A DNA stretch of 64,000 nucleotides from Mixophyes australis (taxonomy: Eukaryota; Chordata; Amphibia; Anura; Limnodynastidae): positions 16,683,434 to 16,747,433 of the forward strand of contig JAVHZZ010000008.1 of the NCBI GenBank assembly GCA_036250195.1, read 5' to 3'. Every line of letters begins with the position of its first letter. The stretch's first letter is position 1. The notes under the pieces are model-generated. The model saw only the letters and a program-made list of their open reading frames with translations, was not told the DNA's origin and made no database searches. Below, piece by piece: positions 11,120 through 22,265 of the stretch. The position numbers and the translations under genes were made by a program.

Positions 11120-13735
11120 ACAGTTTACAGGCATTGTGTATAACAGTATGCCTGCAGTATATATAATATAATACTGTGTCGGCAGCATATATAGTATAAT
11201 ATCATATAACAGTATACCGGCATTATATATAATATAACAGTATGCCTGCAGTATATATAACAGTGTGCCGGCAGTATATATAATATAATATAATATAACA
11301 GTGTGCCTGCAGTATATATAATATAACATAAGAGTATGCCGGCATTATATATAATATAATAAAACAGTATGCCTGCAGTATATATAATATAACAGTGTGC
11401 CGGTAGTATATATTATATAATATTATACCTGCAGTATATATAACAGTATACCTGCAGTATATAATATATAATATAATATAATATAACATAACATAATATA
11501 ACATTATACCTGCAGTATATATAACATTAAACCTGTAGTATATAATATAATATAATATAATATAACATAACATAATATAACATTATACCTGCAGTATATA
11601 TAACATTATACTTGCAGTATATATAACATTATACTTGCAGTATATATAATATAGCATAACAGTATGCCGGCATTACATATACTATAACTCTATGCTTGCA
11701 GTATATATAATATAATATAATATAACATAACATAATATAACATTATACCTGCAGTATATGTAATATAATATAACCCTATGCCTGCAGTATATATAATATA
11801 ATATAATCCTACGCCTGCAGTATATATAATATAATATAATATAATATAACCCTACGCCTGCAGCATATATAATATAATATAATCCTACGCCTGCAGTATA
11901 TATAATATAATATAACCCTATAACTGCAGTATATATACTATAATATAATATAATCCTACGCCTGCAGTATATATAATATAATATAACCCTATAACTGCAG
12001 TATATATAATATAATATAACCCTACGCCTGCAGTATATATAATATAATATAATCCTATATAATCCTACACCTGCAGTATATATAATATAATATAATATAA
12101 TATAATATAACCCTACGCCTGCAGCATATATAATATAATATAATCCTACGCCTGCAGTACATATATAATATAATATAATCCTACGCCTGCAGTATATATA
12201 ATATAATATAACCCTATAACTGCAGTATATATACTATAATATAATATAATCCTACGCCTGCAGTATATATAATATAATATAACCCTATAACTGCAGTATA
12301 TATAATATAATATAACCCTACGCCTGCAGTATATATAATATAATATAATATAACCCTACGCCTGCAGCATATATAATATAATATAATCCTACGCCTGCAG
12401 TATATATAATATAATATAACCCTATAACTGCAGTATATATACTATAATATAACCCTACGCCTGCAGTATATATAATATAATATAACCCTATAACTGCAGT
12501 ATATATAATCTAATATAACCCTACGCCTGCAGTATATATAATATAATATAACCCTATAACTGCAGTATATATAATATAATATAATATAACCCTACGCCTG
12601 CAGTATATATAATATAATATAATCCTACGCCTGCAGTATATATAATATAATATAACCCTACGCCTGCAGCATATATAATATAATATAACCCTACGCCTTC
12701 AGTATATATTATATAATATAACCCTATAACTGCAGTATATATAATATAATATAATATAACCCTACGCCTGCAGTATGTATATTATATATAATATAACCCT
12801 ACGCCTGCAGTATATATAATATAATATAACCCTATCCTGCAGTATATATAATATAATATAATATAACCCTATGCCTGCAGTATATATATTATATATAATA
12901 TAACCCTACGTCTGCAGTATATATATATATATTATATATAATATAACCCTACGCCTGCAGTATATATAATATAATATAATATAATATAACCCTACACCTG
13001 CAGTATATATAATATAACAGTATACCTGCAGTATATAATATAATATAACAGTATACCTGCAGTATATATAATATAATATAATATAACCCTACACCTGCAG
13101 TATATATAATATAATATAATATAACAGTATACCTGCAGTATATATAATATAACAGTATACCTGAAGTATATATAATATAATATAATATAACCCTATACCT
13201 GCAGTATATATAATATAACCCTACACCTGCAGTATATATAATATAACAGTATACCTGCAGTATATAATATAATATAACAGTATACCTGCAGTATATATAA
13301 TATAATATAATATAACCCTATACCTGCAGTATATATAATATAACCCTACACCTGCAGTATATATAATATAACCCTACACCTGCAGTATTTAATATAATAT
13401 AACAGTATACCTGCAGTATATATAATATAATATAATATAACCCTATACCTGCAGTATATATAATATAACCCTACACCTGCAGTATTTATAATATAACAGT
13501 ATACCTGCAGTATATAATATAATATAACAGTATACCTGCAGTATATATAATATAATATAATATAACCCTATACCTGCAGTATATATAATATAACAGTATA
13601 CCTGCAGTATATAATATAATATAATATAACAGTATACCTGCAGTATATATAATATAATATAATATAACCCTATACCTGCAGTATATATGATGTTATATAT
13701 AGTATACAGACATTACATATAACCCCATCCTGCGG
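11118..13735. repeat. AT-rich minisatellite with PstI-bearing units, variable length
   Basis: Units of roughly 25-50 bp follow the pattern CCTGCAGTATATATAATATAATATAA plus a short variable string: CCCTACG, TCCTACG, CCCTATAA, CAGTATA or CATTATA. Almost every unit holds a CTGCAG site. Unit length varies because the number of ATA steps varies. Subtype changes along the array: CAGTATGCCGGCA types at 11118-11700, CCCTACG and TCCTACG types at 11760-12960, and CAGTATACCTGCAG or CCTACACCTGCAG types at 12990-13680. A CTATAATATAATATAA variant recurs at 11931, 12227 and 12435, showing duplicated multi-unit blocks. The array abuts the CpG island directly. Confidence 0.95.
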
Positions 13736-13910
13736 GGAGAGGCTCCGGCTCCCGGTCTCCAGGCCGGGATGCAGCCAGTGCCGGGGGGCGGGGCCTAGAG
13801 GGGGCGGGCACCTCGCACAGTTAGCCCCGCCTCCCTCCCCCTCTGCACGGTCCTGGAGCGCTGTGAGCCCGCAGTGTGTCGGGGAGATGTGACAGTGAGA
13901 GGGGAGAGAG
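13725..13910 (+). promoter_or_regulatory. CpG-island promoter with GC boxes, TATA-less
   Basis: Base composition switches abruptly from AT satellite to GC-rich DNA full of CpG. Sp1-type GC boxes are visible at 13785-13795 (GGGGCGGGGCC), 13801-13808 (GGGGCGGG) and, in reverse, 13825-13834 (CCCCGCCTCC). No TATA box is seen near them. This fits a dispersed-initiation vertebrate promoter. Direction is inferred from the plus-strand donor at 14460. The start site cannot be fixed from sequence, but is probably close to 13840-13900. Confidence 0.75.
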
Positions 13911-14460
13911 GCCACAATGTCCCCGGCAGCCCGGACACCGCGCGTCTGACAGCCCGGACGGAGCACTGAGGGGCCCCCGCCTGCAACTCTGCCCAGGACT
14001 TTAGGGGGGCACTGCCCGGGATTGGGGCGCTCGGGGCTGATGTGGTTCTACTGACGCTTCGGGGAAAAGTGCTGGAAAATGTGGACTTAATGCCGGGGAG
14101 CTGAGGAGAGAGACAGAGCTGTGCCCCGGACCTGGATCCCGGATCCCCGAGTACTGGATCCCCGAGTACTGGATCCCCGAGTACTGGATCCCCGGCTGTG
14201 TGTGTGTGTGATTACTGGAAGCTGCATCCCTGGCGGTCCTGCTGCTGGATCCCAGGCTCCGATCTCTAGATCCTACTGCTGGACCCCAGATCTCTAGATC
14301 CCCTTGCTGGATGCCTGCTCACCTGCAGATCCAACTCTCTGATCACCGGATCCCAGGCGATCTCATCCCCTCCACATTCATTTTTATTCCCCTCTTACTT
14401 GGTGAGGAAACTATTGCACCCTCGGACTCTCTCCCCGACAAGCTGGGGAACCATCAGCAG
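13850..14460 (+). other. Probable first exon, 5' untranslated leader
   Basis: The CpG island continues to 14460, where CAG|GTAAGA forms a near-consensus splice donor and the GC richness then falls away. The left edge is approximate. The region has only short upstream ORFs, for example ATG at 13917 with 10 codons ending at 13949, and another from 14311. Inside are three perfect copies of the 15-mer GGATCCCCGAGTACT at 14141-14185, followed by partial GGATC copies and a short TG run. The long, ATG-containing leader suggests regulated translation. Linkage to the exon at 40868 is inference. Confidence 0.7.
14311..14460 (+). other. Upstream ORF reaching the end of exon 1
   Basis: An ATG at 14311 opens 50 codons that reach the donor exactly at a codon boundary. 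If exon 1 joins the exon at 40868, the next codons are GTA TGA, so the frame ends after 51 residues and does not join the signal-peptide frame. It could be a regulatory upstream ORF, or chance, or the start of a different isoform if another exon is used. Residues 22-30 (TFIFIPLLL) are hydrophobic but there is no recognised domain. Confidence 0.35.
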
Positions 14461-15013
14461 GTAAGAGCCCCTATATATGGTATATACCCCATGGTGTGTG
14501 TGCAGCTGCCCCGGGTCTGGGGGTAGTTACATCTCTGCTCTGCAGCCTGCACAGCTCCGGGCTCTGCAAACTTCAATCCGTACTGCAGCCCCTTCCCCGA
14601 GGTTCAACTGGTGTAATGTGGGGATTGCAGCCAGATCTCCTCTCACCCAGATCCCTGGAGGTTAGAAGTGATCCTTGCACAGTGCTCACATACGGGATAC
14701 AAAGCTAAACACTGCCTGCTGCTGCTGTGCACTGCAGTGTCCTACTCGCCCAGCAGGGTCACCTAGCCCTAGTCCTCTGGATGGAACCTAGTAGGATCAC
14801 TAGGTCTTCATGAGTGACCTGCACCCTGGCTGCAGAGCCCATGTATCCTTGTGTGTGTGCTCCTAAAGGTTGTCTACTAGACCTCCTTGTGTGCAGAAGA
14901 CCCCAGATTCTGTCTGTGTGCTCCAAGAAGGGGGTTTGGATCCTATATTAGTGAATCAGAGGTGCATACACTAAGCCTTTGTGTGTCTCCAAAATCTTGT
15001 GTGAGTGAATGAG

Positions 15014-15015
<2 letters not shown>

Positions 15016-15052
<37 letters not shown>
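15016..15052. repeat. (AT)n microsatellite
   Basis: About 18 AT dinucleotides followed by a short GTGTG step. A G-run follows at about 15124-15139. Confidence 0.95.
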
Positions 15053-15055
<3 letters not shown>

Positions 15056-18000
15056 TTTCACTTATTTCATATATCTGATTATTGCTCACTCTGAGCTTGG
15101 GGAGGTAAGGAAGAGTGCATGCTGGGGGGGGGGGGGGGGCACTGAGAAGATTGGGGGGTTCGGTGCAGACTGGGGGATGGTGAAGGTGCTGCTGCTGCTG
15201 TATCTTGGGACAAGGAGAGAGGTTACATGAAAATGTAGCCAGATGTGAACTGGCTCCGGCAGTGGTAAGGAATGGCAACAATTAGATGCAGGATCCTTTG
15301 TTCTGTGCTGCCAGGGACCCAGACACAATCTGAGGCTCATAGACTCTGTAGATCCTAAACTTTGACGTAGGGCTTGGATGCTGCCCCGGCTAAAGGAGTA
15401 GTTGTTGGTCAGATGCCTGAGGCAAAAGCCTTGTATTGTTGCTTATAATATGTTATGGTGCATTTTTGTGCCTGGCCCTGTTACCAGAGATCTCACTGTA
15501 AGGGGGGATATAAGGTAAGAAAAGATCTCAGAGCAACAGCCAGATGGTGCCAGAAAAATGCAGGTTTTTTTTTTGTCTGCGCCCTCATTCCTCATATCAG
15601 GGGGGTCGTTGCATTTGCTGCATATGGTTGCATTGAGTGTCGCTCACCATGTCACCGTTCTTTGGACTGGTTTTGGTATCTGTGCACAGTCACTAAAGGT
15701 TTGATGCGCTCACACAATTAATAATGTTACCTGACCCCTCTGGCTTGCTCTTGTGAAAGAGAGAAGGGGAATATCCAACATATGGACTGCTTTGGACAGC
15801 TGCAGCCAGGGATGGAGGTGTAATCTGCAGCACATTTTGCAAGCTGATGGCTATTTACGTCTCTCTGGTAGCTGTGAATATATTGCACCCTGCCAGCATC
15901 CCCCCAACCACTCTCCTTAACGCTCAGGTGTGTGTCTGTTTTATTTGCACATAAATAAATATCCTTGTGCACAAAGCAGAACAAATGCCCTGTTGTTTAG
16001 GTTTTTTTGCTTTCAGCTTTTCTCCTTTCCCCTCCTCTTTGTTACCCCTGCCAGTCCACATCATTCTGCACAAATTGTTTGAATTAATGCAAGTGTGAAT
16101 TCTTACAGTTCCAATGGGTCTATTACCATATCAAAGCTGCCCCAGCACTGGGTGATTTAAGAAAACTTTAGCCTGCCTTCCATTTCTCTACAGAATTGAG
16201 GCCCAAAGGAGGAGGGGGTTTAGGTGGGGGTAGAAGGGAGGAATTGGGGGGGATTGCATGATGGCAGAATGGGGAGTTGAATTGGAGCGTCTGCTGTTTT
16301 GTACTCATATTGACCAAGAAACATTTTTGGACAGAGCTCTTGAAAAGAGCTAATCTGTTTTGTGCTGTGTGGAGAGCTTATGAAAAGTGACCTTTCAGAA
16401 CGTATTGCATGCACCGTGTCAGTCCTCAGGAAAAAAGGGCCTTTCTTGTAAATTCTAGTTAGAGTTTGGCCTTGTGAGCTTGAATATCTAGCAATCTGTA
16501 TAGTCTCTGACATACAATAGACGACTCCGAGCAAAATGAAATAGCTGTTGCAGGGAATTGCTGCTGCTGTCCAGTGACACTTATACTGGGATGCAAGCAC
16601 TGTGCCCTGGCACAGAATTGTGACAGGTTTATAGAATGTTTTAAGTGTCCATCAATGCATTTAACACCGTAATGCATCAATATACTGGAATTTATTATTA
16701 CCCATCCTTTCTGTGTACTGACCAAGTTCTTTTGAAAGCCCAATTTAAATAGATCAGTCGATCATAACGATTTTTAATTCCTGTCCTGCTGCCGTTAACA
16801 GTGATTTTCTTTTTTTATTGATGGTTTTTTAAAAAATATTTTTTAAGATCATAACAAATAGGATTTGTAGTGTACAGTTGAAGTACCATTTCCAGCATTG
16901 GTATTTCATTAACACATATTAAATAAATCAATGGGGGGCGAATTAGTGCAGCCTGGAGACACGCAAAATAACTCAGACCACTACATTGGGGCCTTATATT
17001 TTGTACTCCGGTTGAGCAAAGGCTTGAGAGCAATGCCATTTTGTTCGACTGTGCGTGCCAAAAGTGATATTTCCTGTTAACCGATCTATAGTCTGTCTAA
17101 CCTGCTATCTGTTTTATTACTGTAAGTTGAGAATTTGAGAGGTATTAAACTTTGCCCATAGTTTGTTTTATAAGTTGAAATGAATTTATGGATGGATAGC
17201 AGAATTTTTTTTTACATGAAATTGATAGTTTTTATTGTAAACGGTCTGGGCTCTGCAGTTTACAAGAATTCCTTAAATGTATTTATTAAAAGCAGGGAGC
17301 AGGGTGACGATTAATTGCAGCAGTTCAAACTTTATCATTAAGCGGAGAGCTTGCCCAGAATTTTATTTTATTTTTTTGCTTCAATGGTTTTACTTTTTAC
17401 ATTTTTTTTTTTTTTTTGAGTTTTGTAAAAATTTATTTTTAGAAGTTTTTGTTTAAATCCTTCAGCCGTCTGTTCAGTGGGATGTAGAGAACACACATTG
17501 ATGTAATTCCCATTACCACACTTAAATTGCTGTTAACTAGGCTGCTTTGAGTGTGGAATACTATAAAAACAGATATTAGCCCCTGCAGCCATTAGCAATA
17601 CTAATTCTAAGGACTACCTTTAAAGGTGACAACAGGCTTACCTGGTATTGGGATGGTCACTAGTCTCAGAGGAAGATTAAGCACCTTTCGTATGTGACAG
17701 ACTTGGGCAAAGTTTATGAGGGGGAGGGGGGGGTTCAGTTGCACTCCCCTTTGGGGGGGACTGTCAGCGAAGGAGAAAGAGATTTATACCCATTGATGTC
17801 ATCAGTGATTGTAAAAATGAAGATATTAGAGCAGGTGAACTGAAAATAAACCAATTATTTCATGTTTTAACTTGAACTTTCAATAAAAAATATATAAAAG
17901 CCTTTTTAAAGGGTTTGGCTGGCTGGGCTTTATTAATGATTTAACTTCAAAGAACACATTCAGCCTCCCAAACAATGTATGGACAAGTTCTAAGATACCA

Positions 18001-18513
18001 ATCTCCTATCCAGCCCTGCAAGTCTTTTCACAGTTAGACTTTTATTGCAGTCATTTTCCCAATCATCTGATACATTAACAACCACTTTCTGGGTGTCTCC
18101 CTCTTTTTTTTTTTTTTTTTAAATGAACAAGCGGGTTTCGTCCAATACCCAGAGTTTGCATAGCATTCGGTAAAGATCATAGCTGGTAGCCACTTATTTA
18201 TGACCTACCTTGTGTAACCCTTTGTCTGCCGAGCCTGGGCACATCGCTTGGCTTACTCTGAACTAATTCTCACACTTGATAAGCGTGCACTTTAAGAGTA
18301 ATCTATCTATATCCAGCTCTGAGCACCGTTCATGTCTTAAATTTATGAACTTGGTAAATTTTTATTGCTGGATTTGATTTGTTTTGTTCTGCTGGTTTCA
18401 GCTCTGCTCTTCCTTGTATTGACTCCTCTACTATTATTTATTTTATTTTTCCAGTTAACCAGGTCTCTGATGTTCCTAACTGAGTGTGACATTTACATTT
18501 TGTAAATTTTATA

Positions 18514-18534
18514 GTGTATGTATATGTATGTGTA

Positions 18535-18567
<33 letters not shown>

Positions 18568-18716
18568 GTGTATATATGTATATATATATATATATGTGTA
18601 TATATATATATATGTGTATATATATATATGTGTGTATATATATATATATATGTGTATATATATATATGTGTATATATATATATATATATGTGTATATATA
18701 TATATGTGTATATATA

Positions 18717-18775
<59 letters not shown>
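18514..18775. repeat. Compound (TG)n/(TA)n microsatellite, interleaved
   Basis: About 260 bp of alternating pyrimidine-purine DNA in which TGTG steps interrupt TATATATA blocks at quasi-regular intervals, about 10-24 bp apart. The open frames through it, reading YIYICVYIY on plus, are artefacts of simple sequence. Confidence 0.95.
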
Positions 18776-21700
18776 TTGTTTTTTATTGTGCGTGCTGTCT
18801 GTAGTGCAATTTTACTTGCTTTCTTTTTGGTCCATTTTCTGATTTTAAATTACATTTTTTTCCTTTGCTGTCATTAAATGAATTCTTACTTTTATAGCCT
18901 GTATTCTGCTTGCTTGGGTTCCATATGTTCTATTATGTTCAATCTCGTTTTTTTTTTTTTTCCCCCCAAAGTTGACGTTTGATGTTGGCATTAAAATAGA
19001 GATAAATTGGAAGCCCAGGGTTTGTTTTGTTTAATGCAGAGCTGCCTGGATAATTACAGGAAAAACGAAATAATGACATCCCATAAACAATGAACACACT
19101 TCTTGTAGTGCAGCGTTCGCCATTGGGGAGACTGGCAAACATTGATGTAACTCGAGGAGCCAGAGTTGTTACCAACAATGTACCATTGTATAAATGACCT
19201 GATTCATTCCCTGAGAAATCTGCAGGTCTCCAGTTTTTTTTTTTTACTCCCTGACTTAAATGAATCCATTTGTGTTGCAGCAATAGATATTTTTTTTTTT
19301 TTTTTTTTAATCTGTAATTTCATGTTGCAGAGAGATACCAAGGTATGCAGCACTGCATAGAAACCAAATCACATTCACCCTCCCTGAATGAAGTTGTTTC
19401 ATAACTTCTGAAATTGCCACTATGTCTGTGTTTGGGGTAGTTTTTGGCTGCCAAAATTCAGATACTTTTCTATTTCTTTTTTTTTATTTTTTATTGATGA
19501 ATCTGGTCAATTACTCTCAAAAAAAGTATCGCCAAGGACAAGATAGTGGGTTTGGCTCCAAATATATCTCTTGCTGTCCACTTTGAGGTATAGGGCAGCC
19601 TACATCATACTTTTGAGTCCTTCAGAACAGGACTATATACATTTAATTTGCGTAAAACAAAATGTAGTTTTATGAAGTGATAGACTTTGAGGCGAAAAAT
19701 CAATGTATCGTGTGCTTTGGTTAGCTATATGGCTCCTATTAATACTCCATATCCCCAGAATAAGATTTTGGGACAGTAGAAAAGTGTAGGTCCCACTTGG
19801 GAATAAAGCATTGTGGGATATTTTTTATTTCTTTTTACTTTTGTAAAAACAAATGCAAATACCTGAACATGTATTCTTGACTCAGGCACAATATGAAATG
19901 TATTTATTGGTCAGGGGACCCCGTCAGAAGATGAATTTTGCTTCGTAATTCTCTTAGATTTTTATCCTGGGCTGTGGAAATGAATAGACTTGTCAGTCTT
20001 TGTATTAAGGACATGTGTAAGCTGTATTTTATGCTTTTTATAGTTATAGAGGTCGTTGAGAGGGCTAGATTTGCTATTATTATTTATTTTATTTTTTTTG
20101 TTTGAGGATGTGTCTGTCCTTTTTTTTCGGAGGCACCTGCTTTCTAAATTACAGAGCACCCCTGAGATGGTCTAAAGTATTTGAGCACCTGCTCTGTTTC
20201 ATTGCCCCTTCAAACGCCTGACATCTTGGTCCGTTTTGTTACCATAACTAAGAGGTCTGAGGGCAGAGACATGGTGACATACTGAAATCTCTTCAGTCAC
20301 TCCCAGGTCAGAAAGCCAATTTGCTAGAATTTCCGGGGAAACTGGTCAAGTACAAAGGACAAAAAGTATTTTTTTTAAAGGGGAAACGTCTCCAACTCGC
20401 TCTTGACGTAGGGTGAAATTTTTTTCTTTTTTTTTGTCTGCGTTCCCGGATGTAAAGCTTGTCTCTCCAGGCAAACACATTAATCACTAGATGCCTCTTG
20501 CTGGTGTTCTGGAGTATATGGCCCCTGTTGTTTGGCGCGGTCATTAAGCATTATTTTACTATATGTGGGGGGAATACATTCTGAACATCTATACGGAACT
20601 GGGAGATGGATGGCCCGTCGCCATATGTTGTCGATGAGTCCCTGTGACATCAAGGCCGGTACTTAAAATATGAAAACAAAATGTTTTTGGTAAAGAGAGT
20701 GCTTGTGGGGATGTCGTATTTTCTGATACATCAGTGCAAAGATACGTCGATTACAGCCTGGTTCAAATTATTCTCAATTTGCCGAGCAATAAGCGCTGCC
20801 CGGCTCCCCCCTTTTATTATGATATTGACCAGCGCGCCGGAGTATTGCCAGCGGTGTGAAAATGGCTGAATGGTCCTTCCCCCCCCATCTTGTTACATTT
20901 AGTGCGGTAGAGGCAGTATCGGTGCTTTTATTTTTGTGTTAATTGTATGATAACGTCGACTACAGTTTGATTATCCTTTTTTAATTGTCCTCCTCCGCTC
21001 ATCGTGCATATTGCTAACAACATGGACAACAGGATTTGAAACGCTGTTCTAGCTCCACCCCTTCCCTTTGTATGCAGCCATTGCTTTACCAGTTTCTATT
21101 TCATTGTTATGTATGTCAAGTAATTTCGGGGTGGAAAAAAATGACAGTAGACAGGACCTTTGTCGTACTGACTCCTAGATTTTAAGAACTGGGTGTGTAT
21201 ATTTACATCCTAATTGACCATTACGTATATCTGTTTGGACTCTGTGTTCGTGTATTTATAATCCATTACTCGGGCCTACAGCTATTTCTGTTGACCAGGG
21301 TAGATTTTTAGACCGGAATGTTTTTTTGTCTTTCGGAACCAAATCTTTTGACTTCTTTGTGAGCTTGATGCGTCAACGTGATTAGTGTTTATTAATGGGC
21401 TATCTCTCGTCCCCTTCAAATTAAACCATCTCAGCACCAGGCTGTTACCGTATCGGTTGTTTTGACGTTATATCCGAGGTCTTCCAAGGTTTTTGACAGT
21501 ATATGTTCATGCTTGATTCACATGGTGGGGATGAAAGTCTTCAGAGGAGAGAGACATTAGTTGTGAATGGTGAAGGAAGCAAGTCCATGCTAACTTGTCT
21601 CATGTCGGTTTCATCTGCACCGTTGTGTTCTGTGGAGGTATTTTCTTATCCGTCAACACCTCAAACTGATTATTCCTGTGGATACAGAGGACAGAATATT

Positions 21701-22214
21701 CTATCCCCCCATCACTGCCCATAGCCACTCCTGGCAGCTGTGGGGACGGCTGACGTTTTAAGTCCCCTCTACTTTGCTTTGTTGAAAGGTTCTCCAGTAT
21801 GTTTTTAAATAGTTGCCCTGTTGCAGAAGAATGTTTGTTACATCTGTGTTTTTGTAAAAAAAAAAATACTAATAATAAAAAAATAACATAAAATAATTCT
21901 TGTGGGATAATAGAGGCAGGTTTCTATAGTCTATCATTTGAATTTCAAACAATGTATAAAACAAACAAGAGTTTCTGCTTATTTGCATGAGTGTGTGTTG
22001 TGTGACTCTGAACCTGTAATCTATCCCAAGGGTTATATATTTACTCTTACTATATAATAAATCCTTCTTTTTTTTTTTTTGCTTTGGATAGTTATGTTAA
22101 CCCTCTGCATACAGGTTGCCTGACACTCATTAGCTTGTGTGTATATCTGTGCTCAAACCAAACACTCTGTTGTATACTCTTGAACATGATTAATAAGTGT
22201 TTTGTACAGTTTCT

Positions 22215-22265
22215 GGTGTGTGTGTGTGTGTGTGTCTGTATATTTATATATATATATATATATAA
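22215..22265. repeat. (GT)n(TA)n compound microsatellite
   Basis: A GT run of about 11 repeats passes through CTGTATATTT into TATATA. A G-rich run lies shortly after, at about 22330-22343. Confidence 0.93.

Noticed and set aside
11760..13680. Telomere-like TAACCCTA words
   Set aside because: Only one copy occurs per unit and it never forms consecutive hexamers, so this is not an interstitial telomere tract.
18486..18877. Several Tyr/Ile/Cys/Val-rich ORFs, also at 30168-30574, 41212-41394 and 61505-61803
   Set aside because: They are translations of TG/TA or CA microsatellites.
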